A stretch of DNA of 64,000 bases, from assembly GCA_001464915.1 (NCBI GenBank), contig LNED01000033.1, positions 1-64,000 on the forward strand. The letters are read 5' to 3'. The position numbers were made by a program, and so were the translations under genes. Shown in pieces: positions 1 to 7,269 of the stretch; the first letter of the stretch is position 1; each line of letters starts with the position of its first letter. The notes below the pieces were generated by a model. That model ran no database searches, had not been told where the DNA came from, and was given only the letters and a program-made list of their open reading frames with translations. Source of the stretch: Sphingomonadales bacterium Ga0077531 (GTDB lineage: Bacteria; Pseudomonadota; Alphaproteobacteria; Sphingomonadales; Sphingomonadaceae).

Positions 1-1
1 C

Positions 2-415
2 GACTGGCTGCATGTTGAGGATCATTGCCGCGGGATCGCCGCCTGCCTGACCAGCGGCCAGCCTGGCGAAACTTACAACATCGGCGGCGGAGTGGAGCTG
101 CCCAACCTCGAGGTGATCGCCGCGATCTGCCGTGAGGTTGACCGGGCGTTCGCCGAGATTGAGGGGCTGGCGGCACGTTACCCCGATGCCCCGGCCGCGC
201 GCGGGGAGCCAACCGAGAGCCTGAAAACCTTTGTGACCGACCGCGCTGGGCATGACCGCCGCTACGCGATTGACGAAACCAAAGCGCGCGCCGAGCTGGG
301 CTATGCGCCGGTGCACGATTTTGACGAAGGCCTGCGCCAGACCCTGCGCTGGTATCTCGCCAACGAACATTGGTGGCAGCCTCTTGTCCATCGGATACCC
401 AAGCCAGTTGCGTGA
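2..415 (+). CDS. rfbB: dTDP-glucose 4,6-dehydratase, C-terminal part (5' end outside window)
   Basis: The reading frame is open from base 2 and ends in TGA at 413-415, giving about 137 residues. The order DWLHVEDHCRGI, then ETYNIGGG, then TDRAGHDRRYAID and a closing RWYLANEHWW is the C-terminal half of RfbB-type dehydratases. These enzymes make dTDP-4-keto-6-deoxyglucose for rhamnose and related surface sugars in the cytoplasm. The Rossmann half and the catalytic Tyr-x-x-x-Lys would lie upstream of the window. The last residues (PLVHRIPKPVA) are not distinctive, and insertion-sequence debris begins directly after the stop, so a slightly altered C-terminus is possible. The family call is firm; intactness cannot be judged here. 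Confidence 0.9.
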   Translation, partial: DWLHVEDHCRGIAACLTSGQPGETYNIGGGVELPNLEVIAAICREVDRAFAEIEGLAARYPDAPAARGEPTESLKTFVTDRAGHDRRYAIDETKARAELGYAPVHDFDEGLRQTLRWYLANEHWWQPLVHRIPKPVA

Positions 416-433
416 AGTGCTGGTATCTGGCGG

Positions 434-634
434 TCAGCTCGCTGCTTTGGAACGCGAAATCTTCTTCACGGTCTGGTGCCAACGCTCGATCTTGCCCTGC
501 GTTTGAGGATGGAACGGCGCACCGCGCATATGGCTCATGCTCTGGGCTTCGATGTATTCTGCTTCCTCGCCGGCGGTGTAGCAGGGTCTATTGTCCGACA
601 GCAGGCGCGGTCTGTGATGTACATTGGCCGACAT
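434..634 (-). pseudogene. IS3-type transposase (integrase core) fragment
   Basis: The minus-strand frame reads RPRLLSDN, then HMRGAPFHPQTQGKIERWH followed by QTVKK. This is the end of the DDE integrase core of IS3-like transposases: second Asp in SDN, catalytic Glu in KIERWH. After QTVKK the normal continuation is lost, and a stop follows eight residues later. The N-terminal helix-turn-helix and first catalytic Asp are not found upstream (higher coordinates). Only about 60 residues survive, so it cannot transpose. It lies against the end of rfbB and marks a past insertion there. Confidence 0.8.
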
Positions 635-1160
635 TCGGAGACGAGTGGCGATTAGACTGACAGCACCGCCACCTAGTCACTCGAATTTACTCAGATCTTA
701 CGCGCTCCGCTGAACCTTGCGGGACACGCGGGCTTACGCGGGCCATTCCGTCACCGGACCATCATTCTGGCCGTCTCTGGAGGGGATTTGGGCCTCGATC
801 TGTGCGCCTCGTCTCTCATAGGATGAGGATCGGTGCGGTTTCCCTGTTCTTGCTCTGTTTTTCGCTGTTCTTCCCTGTTCCGGCACGCTTTATGGGCGTA
901 CAGAGCATCCCGCACGATATTGCGCCTGCGCGACGATGCGTCTTTTCAGACTTCTATTGTTTGGATTGCCAGGAATGTCGCCCATGGAAGCTGTGAAACC
1001 TCCCTTTCAAACAGGGAACGCCGCCATTGATAACGGGGACCCAGGCCAGATAATCAGCCTGCATCCTGGTCCCTGAACCCGAGCACCTCGCGCTGGCTCG
1101 ACCAGTGCTCTGTCAGAGCAAATGCACAGGATGGAAGTGAATTGAGGGCAGGGCGGCGCG
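635..1160. other. Non-coding spacer between transposon remnants
   Basis: About 520 bases without a convincing gene. Short open frames at 802-996 and 833-1030 have no recognisable motif and biased, repeat-derived residues. The stretch holds degenerate TTCCCTGTTC copies (listed separately). Near 1100-1130 the sequence gtgctctgtcagagcaaat could be a decayed left end of the IS6-like element that follows, but I cannot prove it without a full copy for comparison. Confidence 0.5.
840..1018. repeat. Degenerate TTCCCTGTTC repeats, two direct and one inverted
   Basis: TTCCCTGTTC occurs at 840-849 and again at 871-880, with a related TCGCTGTTC between them at 862-870. The inverted form AACAGGGAA is at 1010-1018. 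Short runs of this kind are common in intergenic debris of sphingomonads; that is recollection, not something tested here. No function is assigned. Confidence 0.45.
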
Positions 1161-1265
1161 ATGCCCAGAGCCAAGAAGCCTGCCAGCCCGCTCCGTTACT
1201 TCAACTCCTCGCCCGAGATCATCCGACTAACCGCAGACCCTTTATCGAAAGTGAGGAAGGGCTGA
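1161..1265 (+). pseudogene. IS6-family transposase, N-terminal remnant (34 residues)
   Basis: ATG at 1161 opens MPRAKKPASPLRYFNSSPEI, the start I recognise for IS6/IS6100-like transposases (usual form MPRAKKPASPFRYFNSSPEVIRL). The similarity stops after about 24 residues, and the frame ends in TGA at 1263-1265, so the whole DDE domain (normally about 200 more residues) is missing. It is too short to be called by most gene finders. With the IS3-type fragment at 434-634 it shows that 416-1387 is an insertion hot spot that has decayed. Confidence 0.75.
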
Positions 1266-1387
1266 TTCCATCGATCAGAGACGAGGTGCGATGCGATTGA
1301 CCGCGCCCCATTCATGGTTCGGGCGAAAGGAAGTCTGAAAAGGCGGAGATTTTGTTATCGGCAGCCAGCTAAGCTGCGGCCAATGCG

Positions 1388-2377
1388 TCAGGCGGAACAG
1401 GACGCTCCGCCCAGCACGCAGAACCGTGCGCAATGCGGGTGATTCAGACGCACGTCGCGCATCGCTTCGGCCAAGCTTGTGCCCATGTCGAAATCGGGCT
1501 GATAGGGCAGCAGCGTGCAGGCTGAGACGCGCGGGGCTGGCTCGCCCTTGCGTTTGACGACCATCCGGCTCGATGCGCACATCATGCTGGCGGGATCGAC
1601 GTTCAGGATGTCCCAGCATCCGGTCGAGATTTCGGCGATGTCGGCGGTCTCGTCCATTGCCGGGAACAACACCAACCGCGCCGGGTCACTGGCATCGACT
1701 GGCAGAGCATGTTCGGCAAACAGGCGGGCGTAACCGGCGCGCGCTTCTGCATCAGGTTCGCCCGCCAGATGGCGTCCGGCCACTGCAATGTCGAAGCCGT
1801 TTTGCGCCAGCCACACGAGGCCATCGATTGCGATATCCCAGGTGTTTGGCCCACGCTCGGCCTCGTGGACGGCCCCGGTAAAATGGTCGAGGCTGACCCG
1901 CAGCGTCAGCCGTTCCTTCCCGCTAAGCGCCAGCAATTCGCGTTCAAACCGCCGCATAGGACGCATCGCGTTGGTCAATACCAGCACATCGAACCCGCGC
2001 GTCAGGCACAGCTGGATGATCGGCACCATTTCGCGGTTCATGAATGGCTCGCCCCCGGTGAAGGCGATTTCGCGTGTGGGCAGCGCGAGTGAATCGATCT
2101 CATCGAGATAAGCGCACACCTCTTCGAGCGTAATGTAAACCAACGTGTCGTTGGTGGGCGTGCTTTCGATGTAGCAGCTTGTGCAGGCGAGGTTGCACAG
2201 TGTGCCGGTGTTGAACCACAGCGTGGCAAGCCCGGTCATCGCCACCGAGGCGCGCGGATCGCCCTTGGCCGTAAGCATCGGGTCGGCGAATTTCTGCGCG
2301 GGCAGCGGCTGCACGTCAGACAGCGCAAAGGGGGAGGGGGCCGCAATCACCTCGATATTTCGGCTGTGATCGGTCAA
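1388..2377 (-). CDS. Radical SAM protein of an organoarsenical locus
   Basis: 329 residues. Cys61, Cys65 and Cys68 form the CxxxCxxC motif (CNLACTSC) that binds the SAM-cleaving 4Fe-4S cluster, followed by FTGGEPF, the usual SAM-contact motif. The C-terminus is cysteine-rich (MCASS, VSACT, HCARFC, GGASC), suggesting a SPASM/twitch-like auxiliary cluster. It is divergent from arsM with about 97 bases between the starts. Canonical arsenosugar enzyme ArsS has a different core (CNQxCxHC) and a DUF3641 tail, so this looks like a different radical SAM family doing a job in the same locus. Its substrate is unknown. The start is a TTG with AGGA upstream. Confidence 0.75.
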   Translation of the reverse strand: MTDHSRNIEVIAAPSPFALSDVQPLPAQKFADPMLTAKGDPRASVAMTGLATLWFNTGTLCNLACTSCYIESTPTNDTLVYITLEEVCAYLDEIDSLALPTREIAFTGGEPFMNREMVPIIQLCLTRGFDVLVLTNAMRPMRRFERELLALSGKERLTLRVSLDHFTGAVHEAERGPNTWDIAIDGLVWLAQNGFDIAVAGRHLAGEPDAEARAGYARLFAEHALPVDASDPARLVLFPAMDETADIAEISTGCWDILNVDPASMMCASSRMVVKRKGEPAPRVSACTLLPYQPDFDMGTSLAEAMRDVRLNHPHCARFCVLGGASCSA

Positions 2378-2410
2378 TGGTTACATCCTGAAACAGATTG
2401 CAAGCGTATC

Positions 2411-2426
2411 CGTAACGATCGTTACG
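2411..2426. promoter_or_regulatory. 16-bp perfect palindrome between radical SAM gene and arsM
   Basis: CGTAACGATCGTTACG equals its own reverse complement. It lies in the 97-base divergent intergenic region, 49 bases before the arsM start and 34 bases from the radical SAM start. That is where a repressor could control both genes. No regulator gene is linked, so the binding protein is unknown. Confidence 0.55.
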
Positions 2427-2474
2427 TGCGCGGCGAATTGCCTTGTGTAGTATAGACAGCAGAATGGAAACCCG

Positions 2475-3521
2475 ATGAATCTCGAGAACAGCCGCAACTA
2501 TTATGGCGAAGTCCTGCAAGGTTCGGGCGATCTGCTGACCGATGCTTGCACCATGGCCGATATGCCGCCGCCGCACGTTCTGCGGGCGCTCGCCAATGTC
2601 CATCCTGAGGTGAAGGCGCGCTACTACGGCTGTGGGTTGGTCGCCCCGTCAGCGATCGAAGGCGCACGCATTCTCGACCTCGGATCGGGGTCGGGACAGG
2701 ATGCCTATGTGTTGGCGCAATTGGTGGGCGAGCAGGGCGAGATTGTCGGGGTTGATACCACGCCTGCGCAGCTTGCCGTGGCGAATGATCATGCCGAATG
2801 GCACCGCGAACGGTTCGGCTTCGCGCGCAGCAATGTGCGCTTCATCGAAGGCGATATCGAACAACTGGGCCTGCTCGATCTCGAACCCGGCAGTTTCGAT
2901 GTGATCGTGTCCAACTGCGTGATCAATCTGGTGGCGGACAAGGCGGCAGTGTTCAGCGCGGCGCATCGGCTGCTGAAGCCCGGCGGGGAGATGTATTTCT
3001 CCGACGTCTATTCCGACCGCCGCGTTCCTGCGCACTTGCTGGACGACCCGGTGCTGCACGGCGAATGTCTGTCGGGCGCCTTGTATTGGGGTGATTTTCT
3101 GGCCCATGCGCAAAAAGCCGGCTTTGCCGATCCGCGGTTGGTGAAAGACCGCCCACTGGGGATCGGCGATGCGGGCATTGCCGAAAAGCTTGCCGGGATC
3201 CGCTTTTTTTCCGCCACCTACCGCTTGTTCAAGCTGGAAGGGCTGGAGCCTGAATGCGAGGATTACGGCCAAGCGGTGATCTATCGCGGCGGCATTGTCG
3301 GCGAAGAACGGGCCTTCATGCTCGACAAGCATCACCTGATCGAAGCCGGGCGGGCTTTTTCGATCTGCGGCAACAGCTGGAAGATGCTGGCCGAGACGCG
3401 CTTCGCGCCGCATTTCGATTTCGTCGGCGATTTCAGCAAGCATTTCGGCGTGTTCCCGGGCTGCGGCGGCGGGTTGCCGTTTGACGTGACGCAAGATCCG
3501 CTGGCGGCGGCGTGCTGTTGA
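2475..3521 (+). CDS. arsM: Arsenite S-adenosylmethionine methyltransferase
   Basis: 348 residues. Motif I of the class I methyltransferase fold is at 66-76 (RILDLGSGSGQD), with acidic GVDTT near 92-96. Cysteines at 25, 53, 148 and 198 match the four conserved arsenic-binding cysteines of the algal enzyme CmArsM (44, 72, 174, 224): the first pair is 28 apart and the last pair 50 apart in both. The C-terminal part (SICGNSWKMLAETRF, VFPGCGGG) and the final CC are typical of the longer ArsM proteins found with arsenosugar genes. ArsM adds methyl groups to As(III) in the cytoplasm, feeding arsenosugar or other organoarsenical synthesis. GGAAA precedes the ATG. The following gene starts 10 bases after the stop. 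Confidence 0.9.
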   Translation: MNLENSRNYYGEVLQGSGDLLTDACTMADMPPPHVLRALANVHPEVKARYYGCGLVAPSAIEGARILDLGSGSGQDAYVLAQLVGEQGEIVGVDTTPAQLAVANDHAEWHRERFGFARSNVRFIEGDIEQLGLLDLEPGSFDVIVSNCVINLVADKAAVFSAAHRLLKPGGEMYFSDVYSDRRVPAHLLDDPVLHGECLSGALYWGDFLAHAQKAGFADPRLVKDRPLGIGDAGIAEKLAGIRFFSATYRLFKLEGLEPECEDYGQAVIYRGGIVGEERAFMLDKHHLIEAGRAFSICGNSWKMLAETRFAPHFDFVGDFSKHFGVFPGCGGGLPFDVTQDPLAAACC

Positions 3522-3531
3522 TGATGCGCCG

Positions 3532-4563
3532 ATGGTGATCTTCGTCACCGGCGCTGCGGGATTGCTGGGCGGCCCACTGATCGCGGCGCTTATTGAGGCG
3601 GGGCATTCCGTCGTGGGTCTGGTGCACCGCCAAGCGGCCATCTGCGACAATGCAGGGAACGCGCTGGCCGCGATCCCGTGCGACCCAACCTTGCCGCCAC
3701 CGCGCCTTTGCGTCTTGAACGGTGATGTTAACCAGCCGGGGCTTGGGCTCGATACCGCAACCCGCGACTGGCTCGATCGGTATGTGACCACGGTCATCCA
3801 TTGCGCCGCGCTCGTCCGGTTTGATGCAGATTGGGCTGATCTGGAGGCGGTCAATGTCGCCGGAACACGCCACGTCGCGCAGCTCTGCCCGGCAGCGCGC
3901 TTCATCCATGTCAGCACCGCCTATGTCTGCGGGCTGCAAGATGGGCCCATCCCTGAGGCTTCCTGCAATCCCGATGGGCCGTTCGGCAACCTGTATGAAC
4001 GATCCAAGGCGCACGGAGAGGCGGAATTGCACCGCCTGCGCCCTGCCGCCGTCATCGCCCGCCCTGCGATCATCGTCGGCGAGGCTGCGAGCGGTCGCAT
4101 CCGCAGCTTTGACACCATCTACCGCGCCTTCAAATTCATCGCCGAGGGCAAGGTTGCCGCAGTGCCCGCGCTGCCGACCGCGACGCTGAACTTCGTGCCG
4201 ATCGACCATGTCGTCAGCGGCATTGCCGCGCTCGTCGATCAACCGGATGCCAATGGCCGGATCGTGCATCTTGCCGCGCGCGAGGCGGTTCCGGCGGCGC
4301 GGTTCCTTGGGCTGATTGGCGGCATTGCAGGATTGCAAAGCCCACGCGTTATCGCGCCGTTGGAGCATTCGGAGGCCCGGGCGACCATCGCTGAGCGGCT
4401 GGCGCGGCCCTATTGGGGCTATTTCCAGCGGCACCCTGATTTTGCCACCAATGCTCTGGCGGAGTTGACCGGGATTGCAGCGCCCGATGTGGATGATGCT
4501 GCGTTGCTGCGCCAAATCGCGTATTGTGCGGCGGCGGGGTTCATCCGCGCACAGCCCCAATAG
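3532..4563 (+). CDS. Extended SDR / thioester-reductase-like NAD(P)-dependent epimerase
   Basis: 343 residues. The N-terminus VTGAAGLLGGPL is a Rossmann GxxGxxG nucleotide-binding motif. The pattern VIHCAALVRFD, then NVAGTRH, then HVSTAYVCG and a YERSKAHGE motif gives the Ser...Tyr-x-x-x-Lys catalytic set of extended SDRs. The style resembles the male-sterility/thioester-reductase branch more than sugar epimerases. It is 10 bases downstream of arsM on the same strand, so probably one transcript. In this locus it could reduce or epimerise the sugar or acyl part of an arsenic-containing metabolite, but that is inference from position only. Confidence 0.75.
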   Translation: MVIFVTGAAGLLGGPLIAALIEAGHSVVGLVHRQAAICDNAGNALAAIPCDPTLPPPRLCVLNGDVNQPGLGLDTATRDWLDRYVTTVIHCAALVRFDADWADLEAVNVAGTRHVAQLCPAARFIHVSTAYVCGLQDGPIPEASCNPDGPFGNLYERSKAHGEAELHRLRPAAVIARPAIIVGEAASGRIRSFDTIYRAFKFIAEGKVAAVPALPTATLNFVPIDHVVSGIAALVDQPDANGRIVHLAAREAVPAARFLGLIGGIAGLQSPRVIAPLEHSEARATIAERLARPYWGYFQRHPDFATNALAELTGIAAPDVDDAALLRQIAYCAAAGFIRAQPQ

Positions 4564-4585
4564 CCAGCCCTGAAATCCGTTCGGA

Positions 4586-5314
4586 TCAGCGCACGTCGGG
4601 GTAGTGATCGGCCAGCCGTTCGCGCGCGCCCATTGCCCACATCATGCCGACCTTGAAGTAGATCCAGTTGGCCCGCCACCGCCCCCAAGTCACGATCCGG
4701 CGGTCAGACGTCCACACCCAGCGCGGCACCATCTTCGTGCGGCCAAAGCGGGCGAGCTTGATGCACAGATCGGCCTCCTCCATCACCACCACCCGTTCAT
4801 CGCAGCCGCCGATGGCAAGATATTGGTCGCGGCGGAAGAACATCGCGTGATCGCCGAACAATAACCGCACCCCGCGCGCGAACAGCAGCGGGCGGGTGAG
4901 CAGGGGGGCGTACCAGGTCTTGATCCAATTGTGGAACGTCGATCCCCAGCGCGTACCGCCGGGCCCTGCGATCCGCGGCGTGAAGCTGGCGAGCGCGATG
5001 CCGGGATCGGCCATCGTCGCCCTGATCACCGCGACCGCATCGGCGGGCAGCAGCGAATCCGCGTGGAGCACGCAGACGACCTCGCCTGTGGCGATACTGA
5101 CCCCGTGATTGATCTGCGCGGCGCGGCCTTTGCGCGGGGCGGTGACCGCAGTGATCCCCGCGCCCTGCGCAATGGCGAGCGTGGCATCATCGCTGCCACC
5201 GTCGACCAGCAGCACCTCATCCGGCTGCGGCTGCATTGCGCCGATTGATGCGAGCGTCGCGGGCAGCGCCTGTTCTTCGTTCCAGGTCGGGATCAGGATG
5301 GTAACGCGGATCAA
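4586..5314 (-). CDS. Glycosyltransferase family 2, arsenosugar-associated type (TIGR04283-like)
   Basis: About 242 residues. TILIPTWNEEQALP and LLVDGGSDDAT are the nucleotide-sugar binding N-terminus of GT-A family 2 enzymes, followed by VLHADSLLP with the DxD-like acidic site. FGDHAMFFRR, EEADLCIKLARFG and the C-terminal RANWIYFKVGMMW helix are typical of the TIGR04283 subgroup, named for its link to arsenosugar genes. The open frame extends to 5359, but I prefer the TTG at 5314. It overlaps the TGA of the preceding gene (TTGA) and gives a start right before the fold. It is convergent with the SDR gene. Confidence 0.8.
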   Translation of the reverse strand: MIRVTILIPTWNEEQALPATLASIGAMQPQPDEVLLVDGGSDDATLAIAQGAGITAVTAPRKGRAAQINHGVSIATGEVVCVLHADSLLPADAVAVIRATMADPGIALASFTPRIAGPGGTRWGSTFHNWIKTWYAPLLTRPLLFARGVRLLFGDHAMFFRRDQYLAIGGCDERVVVMEEADLCIKLARFGRTKMVPRWVWTSDRRIVTWGRWRANWIYFKVGMMWAMGARERLADHYPDVR

Positions 5315-5898
5315 GCGGCCAGCCCCGGCCAGCGCGCCAAGTCCTCGGGCCGGTCGCAATCGGCCAGCGTTTCAAGCAGCACCGGCACAATGCCGCGCGC
5401 GGCCAGCCGGGCGAGGGTTTCGGGCAGCACCTGATCGGTGCTCCACGGCATATCGGTTAGCAGTTCGGGCAGAGCGGTGCGCATTCCGATCAGGTAATAG
5501 CCGCCATCTTCGGCTGGCCCGATGACAACGTCATGGCTGTCGAGCGCCGCAATCGCGGCCACCACGTGGTGCAGGGCAAGATCGGGCGTGTCGGCGCCGA
5601 AAAAGATCACCGGGGCGGGGTCAAGGCAGGCGAGCAGCCGCGCGGTCAAGTCGCCCTCCACCTGATCGACAAGCTCAACATCCGTCCCTAGCCACGCGGA
5701 GAAGTCGGCGGCGCTGGCCCCGGTATAGGCAACCGTCACCGGTGCGTCGCTGGCCCGCAGCACCGCCACTGTGCGCTCGGTCAGGCGGCGATGCAGGTCA
5801 GCCGCCCCCGCTGGCCCTAGCGCCGGGATCAAGCGGGTTTTGCACGCGCCTGCCGTGGGATAGCGGGCAAACAGCACGAGGCGCGGGGGTGTCATCAT
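5311..5898 (-). CDS. DUF2064 / TIGR04282-family glycosyltransferase-like protein
   Basis: 195 residues. LVLFARYPTAGACKTRL is the hallmark N-terminus of the DUF2064/TIGR04282 family, a small nucleotide-sugar-transferase fold. FFGADTPDL and GPAEDGGYYLIG are the further family motifs. The family is found beside TIGR04283 proteins in arsenosugar loci, and the gene pair here overlaps by four bases, so translation is probably coupled. Its exact reaction is not established. It is the first gene of this minus-strand pair; the 180 bases upstream hold no gene. Confidence 0.82.
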   Translation of the reverse strand: MMTPPRLVLFARYPTAGACKTRLIPALGPAGAADLHRRLTERTVAVLRASDAPVTVAYTGASAADFSAWLGTDVELVDQVEGDLTARLLACLDPAPVIFFGADTPDLALHHVVAAIAALDSHDVVIGPAEDGGYYLIGMRTALPELLTDMPWSTDQVLPETLARLAARGIVPVLLETLADCDRPEDLARWPGLAA

Positions 5899-6078
5899 CG
5901 GCAGCTTTCCATCAGCGGGATGGCATCGCGGCGCAAGGCACGCTGCGAATCGTCAGGCCCGCCCGGTGTTATGCGAGACAGGCGCAGGCGACGAGTGTTT
6001 TGCGCGTCACCCCTTTCAAGCGAGAACGTTTCTCGGTTGCGCCGCCGGTCGAACGGGCTGCTGACGATGCAACAGGGA

Positions 6079-7263
6079 TTAGCTTCGCATGATCCCGGTC
6101 AGCGGCGGTGCGGCCCGGCCCGGAAACAGCCGCGCCATAGTGGTGGCCGGATCGAGCCTAAGATGCTCGGCCACGGCGCCCGCAAGCACGCTTTCAAGCG
6201 CGGTGGTCGGAGCAAGGTCGCGTGTTTCGAACAGTTGCTTGTCGCCAAGCCCCGGCCAGTCGGCAATCACTCGCCCGCCCTTGGCCTCGCCGCGCACGCC
6301 GCCGCCCAGCACAATTGCCGCGCCAGCGGTGCCATGGTCGGTGCCGCCGGTGCCGTTCATCCGCGCGGTACGGCCAAACTCGGTCGCCACCAGTACCAGT
6401 GTGTCGCGCCACGCATCGCCCATTGCGGTGCGATAGGCGGCGATCAGCGCATCGAGCCCGCGTGCCTGCCGGGCAAATGCACCGCGCTGATTGGCGTGGG
6501 TATCCCATCCGCCGAGCTCGATCATCGCAATCCTTGCGCCGTCGCCTCCGCGCATCAGCGACGCGGCCAGTTCTCCGGCGGCGCTCGCATCACGCAGGTT
6601 GCTCAGCCCATCATCAGCCGCCATCGCCCGCGTTTCCAGCGCGCGCGCCCACAGGCTGCCGAGCTCGGCATCCGCGCCGTAAAGCTGGCTAACCCGCGCG
6701 ATCAGATCCTCGCTGGCCTCGGGCAAGGCAGATGGCGCGTAGTTGGACACGGGCGCATCGCCGCGCAGCATCAACGGAACGGTTGGTGCGATTGCCAGTG
6801 CGCGCACCGGCCCGCCGCGCGTCTGCTCGTTCATCAACCCGGCGAGCCGGTTAAGCCACCCGTCACGCACGGCATAGGGAGCCGTTCCGCCGGTCTCCAG
6901 CAGGTTCTGCGCGTCAAAATGCGATCGCTCGCGGTAAGCGGTGGCAGCGGCGTGGACGAACAGCGCCTCGCCCGATGTGGCGGCCTTGCCAATCTCGGCA
7001 AGCGCAGGGTGGACGGCGAAGAAACTATCGAGCCGCGCGGCACCATCGTAATCGGGCAGGGTCGCACCGCGTAAGGCGGCAAAGCCAGGGTCGCCAACGG
7101 GCGCGAGCATCGCCATTCCGTCCGCGGCGCCGCGCAGCAGCACGAACAGCAGGTTGCGAGTGCCCGCACCTTGGGCAAATGCCATGCGCGGTAGGGCGAG
7201 GCCGCTGGCGCCCAATGCGAGCGATCCGGCGAGCAAAGTGCGACGGCTGAGATTGGTCATCAT
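6079..7263 (-). CDS. DUF1501 family exported protein
   Basis: 394 residues. The N-terminus has a twin-arginine type signal (SRRTLLAGSLALGASGLALP, then AFAQ), so export in folded form is expected. The body (LLFVLLRGAADGMAML, IELGGWDTHANQ, EFGRTARMNGTGGTDHG) is the alkaline-phosphatase-like fold of DUF1501. It is followed in the typical way by a DUF1800 partner: that gene lies directly upstream in the same transcript with six bases between. The function of the pair is unknown. ATG occurs twice at the start (7263 and 7260). Confidence 0.88.
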   Translation of the reverse strand: MMTNLSRRTLLAGSLALGASGLALPRMAFAQGAGTRNLLFVLLRGAADGMAMLAPVGDPGFAALRGATLPDYDGAARLDSFFAVHPALAEIGKAATSGEALFVHAAATAYRERSHFDAQNLLETGGTAPYAVRDGWLNRLAGLMNEQTRGGPVRALAIAPTVPLMLRGDAPVSNYAPSALPEASEDLIARVSQLYGADAELGSLWARALETRAMAADDGLSNLRDASAAGELAASLMRGGDGARIAMIELGGWDTHANQRGAFARQARGLDALIAAYRTAMGDAWRDTLVLVATEFGRTARMNGTGGTDHGTAGAAIVLGGGVRGEAKGGRVIADWPGLGDKQLFETRDLAPTTALESVLAGAVAEHLRLDPATTMARLFPGRAAPPLTGIMRS

Positions 7264-7269
7264 GGCAGA

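Noticed and set aside
802-1030. Two small overlapping frames of about 64 residues
   Set aside because: They come from the TTCCCTGTTC repeat zone and lack protein-like features beyond hydrophobic runs.
2649-4560. Long minus-strand open frames (up to 422 residues) opposite arsM and the SDR gene
   Set aside because: They are antisense shadows made by high GC. Their translations have no family motif, and the plus-strand genes are firm.
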